Positions 24,846 through 35,492 of a stretch of 64,000 nt of DNA are shown piece by piece. The notes under the pieces were generated by a model. That model saw only the letters and a list, made by a program, of their open reading frames with translations, was not told the DNA's origin and made no database searches. The stretch spans positions 62,001 through 126,000 of the forward strand of contig NZ_BMMU01000013.1 of NCBI RefSeq assembly GCF_014646095.1. The letters are read 5' to 3'. A program made the translations under genes and the position numbers. The stretch is from Streptomyces lacrimifluminis. Its GTDB lineage: Bacteria > Actinomycetota > Actinomycetes > Streptomycetales > Streptomycetaceae. How positions within the stretch are numbered: the first letter of the stretch is position 1; each line of letters starts with the position of its first letter.

Positions 24846-24897
24846 ACCGAGCCCCTGTCCCCCGCTCACGAAGCTCGTAAACGCTCACGACGAAGAC

Positions 24898-24932
24898 GGC
24901 GGTCCGCCGGGAGAAACCCGGACGGACCGCCG
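24898..24932 (-). terminator. Terminator after rne
   Basis: A stem GGCGGTCCG-CCGGG and complement (one bulged A) with an AGAAA loop lies about 40 bp past the rne stop codon. Confidence 0.75.
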
Positions 24933-24970
24933 CACCACCGCACTACCGGTTCGGACAACCGGGGAGGGGA

Positions 24971-27900
24971 TCAGCCCTCCGTGGCCGCCGAGACGGACGT
25001 CTGCGCCGACTGCTCGGCCGCAGCCGACGTCTTCTTCGACGCCGTCTTCTTCGACGTGACCTTCTTCGCGGCCGTCGTCGTCTTCTTGGCAGCCGTCTTC
25101 TTGACCGCGGCGGTCTTCTTCGCGACGGCCTTCTTGGCCGTGGTCGCCTTCTTGGCGGCGGTCTTGCGCGCCGTCTTCCTGGCGGGAACCGCGTCCTCTG
25201 CCTCGGCCTCGGTCTCGGCCGCTTCGGCAGGCGCCGAAGGCTCGGTGGCCGTCGGGACGACCATGACGGCCGCCTCCTCGGACGAGGTGGGCGCGGTGGC
25301 CTTGCGCACGGCACGTCGCCGCGGCCGGGCCGGAGCCGCGCTGTCGGTCGCCACGGGAGCTTCGACCGGAGCCGGAGCCACGACTGGTTCCGCGACCGGC
25401 TCCACAACCGGCTCGGCGACGACCGTCACCACGGTCTCGGCCACAGCCTCGTCGGCAGCCTTCGGCGAACCGGCCGGAGCCGACACCTTGCGGGTGGCCC
25501 GCCGACGCGTACGCCCCTTGGGAGCCGCATCGTCCTGCACAGCGACCGGCGTCTCCGCGACCGGCGTCTCGACGACCGGATCCTCGACAGCCATGGGCTC
25601 GGCGTGAGCCACGGCCTCCGGAACCTCGACCGGAGCCGCCTCCGCGACTACCGGGGCCTCGGCGACGACGGACTCGGCCGTACGGGTGTCAGCACCACGC
25701 CCGTGAGTCCCGCGGGACTCGGACCTGGGCGCCCCCGCCGGAGCCGAGGCCCGTCGGCTCGCGCGCCGCCTCGAACGGCCACCCCTGCCAGCCGCGGCCT
25801 CCGCCTCGGCGGCGCTGTTGTAGAGCTCCTCGTCGGGCTCGAAGACGGTCGCCGACAGCGCCACGGGCGCCGCGACCTCGGCGGCGAGCTCGGCCTCCGT
25901 CTCCGTCTCCTCGACTTCGGCCTCGTCCTCGGCCTCGTCCACCAGCACGTCGTGCTCGTGGGTGTGCTCCTGGTCGGCACCGCCACGACCGCGCTTCTTG
26001 CGCTTGCCGCCGCCTCCGCTGGAGGTCGGCTGCTCCATGTGCACGATGACACCACGGCCGTTGCAGTGGACACAGGTCTCGGAGAAGGACTCCAGGAGGC
26101 CCTGTCCGACCCGCTTCCGGGTCATCTGGACCAAGCCCAGCGAGGTGACCTCCGCCACCTGGTGCTTCGTACGGTCGCGGCCCAGGCACTCCAGCAGACG
26201 CCGCAGCACGAGATCCCGGTTCGACTCCAGGACCATGTCGATGAAGTCGATGACGACGATGCCGCCCAGGTCGCGCAGCCGCAGCTGGCGCACGATCTCC
26301 TCGGCCGCCTCCAGGTTGTTCCTTGTGACCGTCTCCTCCAGGTTGCCGCCCTGGCCGGTGAACTTGCCGGTGTTGACGTCGACGACGATCATCGCCTCGG
26401 TCTTGTCGATCACCAGCGAACCGCCGCTGGGCAGCCACACCTTGCGGTCGAGCGCCTTGGCGAGCTGCTCGTCGATGCGGTACGTCGCGAAGACGTCGAC
26501 CTCGGAGGTCCACTTCGACAGCCGGTCGGTCAGGTCCGGGGCCACGTGGGACACGTACCCCTGGATGGTCTGCCAGGCCTCGTCACCGCTGACGATGACC
26601 TTGGTGAAGTCCTCGTTGAAGATGTCGCGCACGACGCGGACGGTCATGTCCGGCTCGCCGTACAGCAGAGTCGGCGCGTTGCCGCTCTTCGACAGCTTCT
26701 GGATGTCCTCCCACTGCGCCTGGAGCCGCTCGACGTCGCGACGCAGCTCGTCCTCGCTCGCGCCCTCGGCGGCGGTGCGCACGATGACGCCCGCGTCCTC
26801 GGGGACGATCTTCTTGAGGATGGTCTTCAGGCGCGCGCGCTCGGTGTCGGGCAGCTTGCGGCTGATGCCGGTCATCGACCCCTCGGGGACGTAGACCAGG
26901 TAGCGGCCGGGAAGCGAGACCTGGCTCGTCAGACGGGCACCCTTGTGGCCGATCGGGTCCTTCGTGACCTGCACGAGCACCGGCTGCCCGGACTTCAGCG
27001 CGCTCTCGATGCGCCGCGGCCCGTGGGCCATGCCCAGCGCCTCGAAGTTGACCTCACCGGCGTACAGGACGGCGTTGCGCCCCTTGCCGATGTCGATGAA
27101 CGCGGCCTCCATGGAAGGCAGCACGTTCTGCACCTTGCCCAGGTACACGTTGCCGACGTACGAGGTCGACTGCTCCTTGTTGACGTAGTGCTCGACGAGC
27201 ACGTTGTCCTCAAGGACGCCGATCTGGGTGCGGTCGCCGTACTGGCGTACGACCATCACGCGTTCGACGGCCTCGCGGCGGGCCAGGAACTCGGCCTCGG
27301 TGATGATCGGAACGCGTCGGCGTCCCTGCTCACGGCCTTCCCGGCGGCGCTGCTTCTTGGCCTCAAGGCGCGTGGAGCCCTTGATGGACTGCACCTCGTC
27401 ACTCGGGTGCTCGTCCCGCTTGGCACGCGGCTCACGGACCTTGACGATCGTGCGCTCGGGGTCGCCGTCGACGATCACGGGCTCGCTCTCGCCGGACGAG
27501 TCACCGGCGCGACGCCGACGACGACGACGGCGACGGCTGCTGGCGGAGCCGGACCCGCCCTGCTCGTCGCGCTCGTCCTCCTCCGCGTCCTCGTCCACCT
27601 GGTCGACGGTGTCCGCGGCGTCCTCGTCGGCCCGCGCGGTCTCCTCGCCGGCGTAGTCGTCGTCACCGGAGTCGGAGTCGGCGGACTCGCCCCGGCGCCT
27701 TCGACGGCCACCGCGGCGGCGACGGCGGCGCGAACCGGGGCCCTCCTCGCCGTCGTCGTCGGGGTCGGCGTCGTCGGTGGACTCGGCGGACTCGTAGGCG
27801 TCGTCGACGCCCTCCGTCTCCTCCGGCTCCTCGACCACGACGGGCGCGGCGGCCACGGGCTCCTCGTCGCCACCCCGGCGACGGCGCCGGCGGCGCGGCG

Positions 27901-28786
27901 CGTGCTCCTCGACGACGGTCTCGGCGACCGGAGCGGCCTCGACCTCGTCCTCCGGAGCTTCGAGTTCCTCGATGTCCTCGGCCGCCTCTGCGGCAGCCGC
28001 GGCGGCGGCCCGCTCGGCCGTCTGGAACATCGGCTCGGTGAAGACGGGCGCCTGGAACACAGCGACCGCCGGACGCGCGGGACGCCGTCCACCCTCGCTC
28101 TCACCGTTCTTGACGGCGGGCGCGGGCGCGGAGAACCCGACAGCCGCCTTACGGGCGACCCGACGACGCCCGCGACGCGGCGCGGCGTCCTCGACGGACT
28201 CGATTGGGGGCTCGGCTTCCACCTCGGCCTCGGCGACCTCCGCGACAGCGGCGGGGACCGGAGCCTCCGTGTTCGCAGCCTCGGTCTCGGTCTCGGCGGC
28301 GGGCGTGGAGACCCGGCGGGTGGCCCGGCGACGGGCACGTGGAGCAGGCGCGGCCTCCTCCACGACGGCGGGGGCCTCGACGGCCACGCTCTCCTCGTCG
28401 CTCTTCTCGCCCTGCTCGCCGCTCTCCTCGGCAGACGGGGCGGATACGGCGGTCTCGGCAGCCTTGGCGGGCGCACCGGCGGGCGCGGACGCGCGCCGGG
28501 TGGCCCGACGGCGCGTACGAGGAGCGGGCGCGGCCTCTTCCTCGGCGTTCCCGGCGTGCTGGTCGGTCTCTGCGGCCTTGTCGGCCCCAGCAGGCTTGTC
28601 GGCCGCTGCGGCCGGCAGGGCCGGCGTCGTGGTCTCGGCCACGGACGCGGCCTCGGCCCCGGCGACAGGCGGTCCCGCGGGGCGGGACGCCGCGCGGCGC
28701 CGACGGCGCGGCGGCAGGGTGTCGCTGGGGGTGTCGTGTGCGGAACCCTCAGTGGGCTCCGAAGCGGATTCGGTCGGTTCGAGCAT
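24971..28786 (-). CDS. rne: Ribonuclease E/G with long disordered arms
   Basis: A 1271-residue endoribonuclease for mRNA decay and rRNA processing. The catalytic core (about 510-920) has the S1 domain (RTQIGVLEDNVLVEHYVNKE, GNVYLGKVQNVLPSMEAAF), metal-binding aspartates in MIVVDVNTGKF and GIVVIDFIDM, and a zinc-link cysteine pair CVHC near residue 903. The N-terminal ~500 residues are acidic and Ala/Pro-rich with recurrent basic RRRATRR-SAPAG-type blocks, and the C-terminal arm repeats these and ends in a Lys/Ala/Thr-rich tail like histone H1 (about 1198-1262). The ATG at 28786 has GGGAG upstream. The core between two arms is typical of Streptomyces RNase ES. Confidence 0.95.
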   Translation of the reverse strand: MLEPTESASEPTEGSAHDTPSDTLPPRRRRRAASRPAGPPVAGAEAASVAETTTPALPAAAADKPAGADKAAETDQHAGNAEEEAAPAPRTRRRATRRASAPAGAPAKAAETAVSAPSAEESGEQGEKSDEESVAVEAPAVVEEAAPAPRARRRATRRVSTPAAETETEAANTEAPVPAAVAEVAEAEVEAEPPIESVEDAAPRRGRRRVARKAAVGFSAPAPAVKNGESEGGRRPARPAVAVFQAPVFTEPMFQTAERAAAAAAAEAAEDIEELEAPEDEVEAAPVAETVVEEHAPRRRRRRRGGDEEPVAAAPVVVEEPEETEGVDDAYESAESTDDADPDDDGEEGPGSRRRRRRGGRRRRRGESADSDSGDDDYAGEETARADEDAADTVDQVDEDAEEDERDEQGGSGSASSRRRRRRRRRAGDSSGESEPVIVDGDPERTIVKVREPRAKRDEHPSDEVQSIKGSTRLEAKKQRRREGREQGRRRVPIITEAEFLARREAVERVMVVRQYGDRTQIGVLEDNVLVEHYVNKEQSTSYVGNVYLGKVQNVLPSMEAAFIDIGKGRNAVLYAGEVNFEALGMAHGPRRIESALKSGQPVLVQVTKDPIGHKGARLTSQVSLPGRYLVYVPEGSMTGISRKLPDTERARLKTILKKIVPEDAGVIVRTAAEGASEDELRRDVERLQAQWEDIQKLSKSGNAPTLLYGEPDMTVRVVRDIFNEDFTKVIVSGDEAWQTIQGYVSHVAPDLTDRLSKWTSEVDVFATYRIDEQLAKALDRKVWLPSGGSLVIDKTEAMIVVDVNTGKFTGQGGNLEETVTRNNLEAAEEIVRQLRLRDLGGIVVIDFIDMVLESNRDLVLRRLLECLGRDRTKHQVAEVTSLGLVQMTRKRVGQGLLESFSETCVHCNGRGVIVHMEQPTSSGGGGKRKKRGRGGADQEHTHEHDVLVDEAEDEAEVEETETEAELAAEVAAPVALSATVFEPDEELYNSAAEAEAAAGRGGRSRRRASRRASAPAGAPRSESRGTHGRGADTRTAESVVAEAPVVAEAAPVEVPEAVAHAEPMAVEDPVVETPVAETPVAVQDDAAPKGRTRRRATRKVSAPAGSPKAADEAVAETVVTVVAEPVVEPVAEPVVAPAPVEAPVATDSAAPARPRRRAVRKATAPTSSEEAAVMVVPTATEPSAPAEAAETEAEAEDAVPARKTARKTAAKKATTAKKAVAKKTAAVKKTAAKKTTTAAKKVTSKKTASKKTSAAAEQSAQTSVSAATEG

Positions 28787-28933
28787 GCGGGCGGTTCTCC
28801 CGTCAGGCTCCCGGGCGCCGCGCACCTGGTCCGGCTTGGGTGCCGGTGACGTCCGCGGCTCGCGCAGTGCGCGGTGCCGCCGTCCGGGGCGCGGGCGCCG
28901 CACGGGAGCTCTCTGTGTCCTGTCTCGCCGGTT

Positions 28934-28955
28934 CCGTACGCCATGTTGCGTACGG
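28934..28955 (-). other. Stem-loop upstream of rne
   Basis: CCGTACGC and GCGTACGG (8 bp) enclose a 6-nt loop, 148-169 bp upstream of the rne ATG. If transcribed it would form a hairpin in the 5' UTR. The rest of the 265-bp gap to the next gene shows nothing recognisable. Confidence 0.45.
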
Positions 28956-29051
28956 CCTGGCGAAAGTCTTGTGGTGGGTGCGCTGCCCGACCCAGGTGGC
29001 TCCCGAGTACCAGGGCGACGCTACGACGTGCGTCCCTTCGCGGGACCTTCC

Positions 29052-29909
29052 TTACGCCGGCGCCTGCGACGCGGCGGCAGTCGGAGTGGCCATGGAGAGG
29101 GCCACCGCTGCCTCGCGGTCGGGCGCGAGCGGGTCGGTCACCGTGCCTGTCTCTTCATCGAACAGCCCCTGCGCCAGCCTGGTCACCGCAGCGGGGACCG
29201 GCGGCGCCAGGTCGGCCACGGCGCGGAGACCGGACAGGACGTCGTCGGGTCGAACAGCAGGCGTCACGTGCCGAACAACCAGCCGCAGTATCGCACAGGG
29301 CTGGTCCGTAGGCCCAGCAAGGGGCGCGGGGCCAGCCGCTCCAGTGGAGCCGACGCTCGCGGCGGGCTGTGGACCGTGCGTCTCAAAACGAGTTTCGACA
29401 CTCGCCCCAACGCCTGCTTCACATGCTTCGAGACCCTCGACCGCACCTCGCGCGTCGAAGGTTCTCATGCCGTTCTTGGCGAGGCGCTGGACCTCGACGG
29501 TCTCGGCGGCGTTGAAGATGTCGACGGCGCGGCGCGCGTCCTCGGGCGCCACACCCTCCAGTCGCAGCTCCCATACGGAAGCCGTGAGCCGGTCGGCGAG
29601 CCCGGAGGTCCGGGCCTCGACCGCGTCGACGATGTCGAGCCCGGCGGGCAACGACTCGTCGAGCAGCTCACGCAGCTTGTCGGGATCGCGCGCTTCGGTG
29701 AGCGCGATCTCCAGATACTCCGCCTCACTGCCCGTGCCGGTGGGTGCGGCATTGGCGTACGACACCTTCGGATGCGGCGTGAACCCCGCCGAGTAGGCCA
29801 TCGGCACCTCGGCTCGGCGCAGCGCACGCTCGAAAGCGCGCTGGAAGTCACGGTGGCTGGTGAACCGGAGGCGGCCACGCTTGGTGTAGCGCAGTCGGAT
29901 GCGCTGCAC
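29052..29909 (-). CDS. TIGR03936/DUF2344 radical-SAM-linked protein
   Basis: A 285-residue protein of the family found beside B12-binding radical-SAM proteins. The N-terminus VQRIRLRYTKRGRLRFTSHRD and the following PMAYSAGFTPHPKVSYANA are the family signature. The start is taken as GTG 29909, which begins the conserved region; no strong ribosome site is visible, so it is uncertain. The enzymatic role is unknown. In many bacteria this gene directly follows the radical-SAM gene; here the partner (33461-35383) is about 3.5 kb away, upstream on the same strand. A Thr/Ser/Ala-rich C-terminal segment is species-variable. Confidence 0.85.
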   Translation of the reverse strand: MQRIRLRYTKRGRLRFTSHRDFQRAFERALRRAEVPMAYSAGFTPHPKVSYANAAPTGTGSEAEYLEIALTEARDPDKLRELLDESLPAGLDIVDAVEARTSGLADRLTASVWELRLEGVAPEDARRAVDIFNAAETVEVQRLAKNGMRTFDARGAVEGLEACEAGVGASVETRFETHGPQPAASVGSTGAAGPAPLAGPTDQPCAILRLVVRHVTPAVRPDDVLSGLRAVADLAPPVPAAVTRLAQGLFDEETGTVTDPLAPDREAAVALSMATPTAAASQAPA

Positions 29910-29955
29910 CGCGAGTGCGGGCGGCGGGCCTTCGGGCTGTCGCTTGCCCAGTGTC

Positions 29956-31179
29956 CTAGTCCTTCGTGAGTGCGGTCGTACTCCTACCAAGAGTACGTCC
30001 GTCGGCGCTTCCTGGTTCCCGCCGGGGCACCGGGACCGCCTGCTGACGCTCCTCGCCCGACTTCCCGAAGAGCATCCGGCGGAAGTCGGCGCGCGCCTGC
30101 CGTGCCGAGTCGCGCGCGGCGGCCAGCGCCTGCCGGGTGAAACGGCCCACACTGCGCGCGGCCTCGGCGGCGGGCCGCAGAACGGCGTCCCGCACGACAT
30201 GCCCGACGGGCGTCAGCACGGTCAGGTACACCCAGCGCACGGGCTCCACGAAGATCCACCGCAGGAGGGTCCCCAGGAACCGTCCGACGGCGAGCGAGAC
30301 GTGCCCGGCGATCCGCCAGGCATGCCCGAGCGCGGTACCGACCTCGCGCCCGATCACCACGAGAACGCGTCCCACGGGCGTCAGGACCCAGCGCCACAGC
30401 GCGAGCGCGGGCAGCACGAGGAGCAGGCGCAGCACCCAGTAGAGAACGAACCCGATCCCGGTGACCCCCATGCTCACCAGCCACGCGACCCCCCGGGCAC
30501 ACCAGGCGATCGCCCTCCCGACCGGCGTCAGAACCCACGCGTAGAGCCACCGCGCGGGTACGACGACCAGATACCGCACGAGCCAGGCGGCGGCGCCGTA
30601 CACACCGAGCCCGACGGCGGCGATCACCGCCCCGAGCCCTCTGAGCACCCACAGGACCCCGTGCCCCCCAGGCGTGAGCACGCGCGCGTAGAGCCACCCG
30701 AGCCCGGCGCCGATCCCCAGGTACACCCACAGCACCCCGTGGCCGAGAGGCGTCAGCACACGCGCGTAAAGCCATCCGAGCCCGGCACCGATCCCCCGGA
30801 AAACCCAGGCGACCCCGTGGCCGAGGGGCGTCAGCACATACCGGAAGAGCCACACCAGAGGTACGACCACGAGCACGTTCCCGAGCCACCCGAGCGCCTT
30901 GGCGAGGGGCACGACGACGTACCGCCACAGCCCGACGAACGGCCAGACGAGGACGGCCCACGCGACCCAGGCCAGTGCCCGCCCGAGGGGCCGCAGCACG
31001 GCGTCGTTGAGGAGACGCCCGCCGGCGACGAGCGCGTCCCACACCATCCGTACCGGCACGACCAGCACGAGCACGACGATGCGCACGGGGAGGCGAATCG
31101 CAACGACGAGACACCCCTCGGGCTGCCGCTCGGGCCGCTCGGGCTGCCGTGCCTCGGCGGCCGGTTTCTCCAGATCCAT
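29956..31179 (-). CDS. Repeat-built multi-pass membrane protein with VLTPxG motifs
   Basis: A 407-residue protein of which about 320 residues are hydrophobic. The motif VLTP(L/G/V)G(H/R) occurs six times, each preceded by an aromatic/basic residue pattern such as WLYAR or LWRW and followed by a short hydrophobic helix; three consecutive copies form 26-residue tandem repeats encoded by 78-bp DNA repeats. Degenerate copies (VLRPLGRA, VVPLAKAL, VLRPAAEA) extend the array on both sides. The C-terminal 60 residues are soluble and basic (RQALAAARDSARQARADF). The ATG 31179 start is uncertain; a GTG four codons earlier is possible. No known family is recognised. The protein may form membrane hairpins or a scaffold. 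Confidence 0.68.
   Translation of the reverse strand: MDLEKPAAEARQPERPERQPEGCLVVAIRLPVRIVVLVLVVPVRMVWDALVAGGRLLNDAVLRPLGRALAWVAWAVLVWPFVGLWRYVVVPLAKALGWLGNVLVVVPLVWLFRYVLTPLGHGVAWVFRGIGAGLGWLYARVLTPLGHGVLWVYLGIGAGLGWLYARVLTPGGHGVLWVLRGLGAVIAAVGLGVYGAAAWLVRYLVVVPARWLYAWVLTPVGRAIAWCARGVAWLVSMGVTGIGFVLYWVLRLLLVLPALALWRWVLTPVGRVLVVIGREVGTALGHAWRIAGHVSLAVGRFLGTLLRWIFVEPVRWVYLTVLTPVGHVVRDAVLRPAAEAARSVGRFTRQALAAARDSARQARADFRRMLFGKSGEERQQAVPVPRREPGSADGRTLGRSTTALTKD
30657..30840. repeat. 78-bp tandem coding repeat
   Basis: Units begin at 30657, 30735 and 30813, each with CCCCGTG(G/C)CC near its start, and encode the three most similar VLTPxGHG modules of the membrane protein. The exact 78-bp period points to recent tandem duplication. 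Confidence 0.75.
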
Positions 31180-31366
31180 ACCGACGTAGACGCACCAACC
31201 CCCTGTCCGGATGCGGTGTACCCGAAAAGTGATCAGGACGAGGGACATCGGCCGTAAACCTATGACTTATGTCCTGCCGTCCCGTTGGCCGGCGCCGAAC
31301 ACGGGTGGCTTTCCCCGGGGAGGCACATACGCCCCTCTCGCCTACGCGGCCTAGGGCGACGCGCTT

Positions 31367-32344
31367 CTACACCTCGTTCGCACTCGCCACGGTGGTCTGC
31401 TCCCGCCCGTGACGGCCGCCGGACGGTCCGGGGACCGCGGGGGCGGTCTGACCGACCGCGAACTCGCGGTTGAGGACGGTCTGGCGGCGGATCGGCTCGG
31501 GCAGGTCCGGCATGGCCAGCAACCTGTCGCACGCCTCGATCGAGGCAGCGTAGTCGCCCACCCAGTAGGCGGTGATGGAGTACTCGAAGAGCAGACCCCA
31601 CCGGTACACCCACGACCTGGTGAACAGCAGGTCGTCCGGTTCCGGGGTGCCGACGACGCCCCCGAGGAGGGCGTGCGCGGTGCGGTAGCGGCCCTTCACG
31701 CGCAGGCGTGAGGCCAGCTCGTAGCACGCTTCGAGGCGCGAGGGCCGGGCGTCCCAGGCCCGGGAGAACGCGTCCATCGCGCCCGGCCAGTCGTCGCGCC
31801 GCGCAGCAGCCGCGCGTCGCGCTCGAACCTGTCGCTCCGGCAGCCGCCGTCGGCATGGTCCTCGATGACGAGAGCGTCCAGGTTCTCCTGGACGTCGGGC
31901 CCGTCCGACTCGTCCGTGCACGGGTACTCGTGGGTGACACCTTCGTAGCGCCACGTGCGGTCGCCCCGCATGAGGTTCTTGAAGCGGGTGCTGGGTGCCG
32001 GGGGTGTCGTACCGCAGCATGTAGGACGTCGCCGTCAGGAGGGGCAGCGGCGCGTCCTGGCGCATGACGTGGTCGGCGTCGAGGGTGAGGAGATAGTCGG
32101 CCTTGCCACGGGCGCGCTGGATGTTGCCGGTCCGGTTGTGCCCGAAGTCGACCCACGGTTCCTCGTGGAGTTCACCCGGGATGCCGTCGAGCGTTGTGCG
32201 GATCAGGTCCTGTGTGCCGTCCGTGGAGCCGGTGTCACAGATGATCCAGTGGTCGATGAGGTGCCGTACGGAGCTCAGGCACCGTTCGATCACCTGCGCT
32301 TCGTTCTTGACGATCATGCAGAGGCAGAGAGTCTGCTTTTTCAC
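31367..32344 (-). CDS. Family 2 glycosyltransferase with two compensating frameshifts
   Basis: The frame encodes 325 residues and begins VKKQTLCLCMIVKNEAQVIE at GTG 32344, with the GT2 features DTGSTDGTQD and the DAD metal motif in LTLDADHVM. From about residue 119 to 178 it becomes an Arg/Pro/His-rich sequence, while another frame over the same DNA (about 31810-31985) encodes the expected glycosyltransferase text (WRYEGVTHEYPCTDE, HADGGCRSDRFERDARLL). After about 31805 the first frame resumes normal sequence (DDWPGAMDAFSRAWD, TPR-like helices). This fits an inserted base near 31986 and a one-base-type loss near 31806. It is continuous but probably inactive, unless these are sequencing errors. 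Confidence 0.68.
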   Translation of the reverse strand: MKKQTLCLCMIVKNEAQVIERCLSSVRHLIDHWIICDTGSTDGTQDLIRTTLDGIPGELHEEPWVDFGHNRTGNIQRARGKADYLLTLDADHVMRQDAPLPLLTATSYMLRYDTPGTQHPLQEPHAGRPHVALRRCHPRVPVHGRVGRARRPGEPGRSRHRGPCRRRLPERQVRARRAAAARRDDWPGAMDAFSRAWDARPSRLEACYELASRLRVKGRYRTAHALLGGVVGTPEPDDLLFTRSWVYRWGLLFEYSITAYWVGDYAASIEACDRLLAMPDLPEPIRRQTVLNREFAVGQTAPAVPGPSGGRHGREQTTVASANEV

Positions 32345-32569
32345 GGCGCCAATGTGACATGTGCCGGATACATCCCGATTCGCGCACGCGGAACGCGTCG
32401 CACGGGTAACCCATCCGAACGCACCGATTAGTCCTATACGTGGATAAACGCACGACTCTCCGCCCGTATTGCCGCTCCGCGCATCGCACTCAGGTAAAGC
32501 TCGCCCTCGTGTTCGGGACACCCCGAACCGGTCGAGGCAAGAAGGCAAGTCGACGCAAGGAGCACACCG

Positions 32570-33391
32570 ATGAGTCCTGACCACAGGACGCGTTCGCTTC
32601 TCGGGCCACTGGCACGGGACAGGTTCAAGAAGGCCGGAATGGTGGCCTCACTCGCACTGGTCCTGGCCGCGAGCGTGGCCGGCCCGGCGACGGCCGCGGC
32701 GCGCGGTGTGGGCGACCACACCGCCCGAGCGAGCCACTACAGCGGCGGCGACAAGGACAAGTGCAAGAAGCAGTCTTCCAAGCACCGCACCGCCTCGACC
32801 ACCCAGGGCGGCAAGGACAAGTGCCAGGGCCCGACCGGTCCGACCGGTCCGACCGGCCCGAAGGGCTCGACCGGCCCCACCGGAGCAACCGGCGCGACGG
32901 GCGCGACCGGACCAACGGGCCCCACCGGCCCCATGGGCAACACAGGCCCCATGGGCAACACAGGCGCGACGGGCGCGACGGGCACCCCGGGCCCCTGCTC
33001 CGATATCGACGCCTACCGCCCCCAGGGCAACGTCGAGTACCGCGCCGCACTGTCGACCGACGGACGCTTCTACGCGGGCATCCGCGACCTCACGGGCAGC
33101 GACGCCAACCCCATGCTGTGGACCGACCTCAGCACCCACACCGGCTACCCCGCGGGCGGCGCGGCGGGCGTACCCTGCGGCGCCTCCGTCGGCGAACACC
33201 AGGCGTCAGGGGGTATCCAGTTCGACCTGATCACCACCACGGGCCGGGTCTACGAACTCACCTGCCAGTTCGACGCCAACGGCCCCAACCCGGGAATCCT
33301 GGACTGCGGCACCAACGCCGGCAACCCCTGGGTCGAGACGAACAGACGCCCGGCTCCGAGCCAGACCAACGGCGGAACCATCGTCCCCTGA
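32570..33391 (+). CDS. Secreted collagen-like protein
   Basis: A 273-residue protein with a signal peptide (basic start, hydrophobic MVASLALVLAASVAG, ATAAA cleavage). Residues 87-142 are an uninterrupted G-X-Y array of 18 triplets plus GP, rich in GPT and GAT, bounded by Cys85 and Cys143. A C-terminal globular domain of about 130 residues with further cysteines follows (SDIDAYRPQGNVEYRAALS...). Bacterial collagen-like proteins form triple helices on surfaces or spores; Thr in the Y position can be glycosylated, and a glycosyltransferase gene lies alongside, divergently transcribed. ATG 32570 has AAGGAG at 7-nt spacing. Role in adhesion or structure is inferred. Confidence 0.85.
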   Translation: MSPDHRTRSLLGPLARDRFKKAGMVASLALVLAASVAGPATAAARGVGDHTARASHYSGGDKDKCKKQSSKHRTASTTQGGKDKCQGPTGPTGPTGPKGSTGPTGATGATGATGPTGPTGPMGNTGPMGNTGATGATGTPGPCSDIDAYRPQGNVEYRAALSTDGRFYAGIRDLTGSDANPMLWTDLSTHTGYPAGGAAGVPCGASVGEHQASGGIQFDLITTTGRVYELTCQFDANGPNPGILDCGTNAGNPWVETNRRPAPSQTNGGTIVP

Positions 33392-33399
33392 CGACCACA

Positions 33400-33448
33400 C
33401 GCAAAGGGGCGCCCAAGGGGTCACCGACCCTTCGGACGCCCCTTTGCG
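33400..33448. terminator. Bidirectional terminator between convergent genes
   Basis: CGCAAAGGGGCG and CGCCCCTTTGCG arms enclose an internally paired loop (AAGGGTC-type), starting 8 bp after the collagen-like stop and 12 bp before the radical-SAM stop. Confidence 0.7.
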
Positions 33449-33460
33449 GCGTTCACCTCA

Positions 33461-35383
<1,923 letters not shown>

Positions 35384-35492
35384 CGCGGCGTTACCTTCGT
35401 GAGCTGACGGGGATGACCACCAAGCGTAACCCGCCCGGAGGGCTCCCCCGCCCGCGTGAAAACCGGTGCCGAGCCAGGTACTCGGCCAGGTG

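Noticed and set aside
25604..28849. A plus-strand open frame of more than 1000 codons antisense to rne, and similar long frames opposite other genes
   Set aside because: High-GC coding DNA leaves long open frames on the opposite strand. Their sequences are Arg/Gly/Leu-rich, have no motifs, and lie exactly opposite strongly identified genes.
32829..32996. CRISPR-like regular repeats
   Set aside because: The periodicity is the 9-bp coding pattern of G-X-Y triplets; no spacers or palindromic repeats exist. The 13-bp array at 62257 also lacks spacers.
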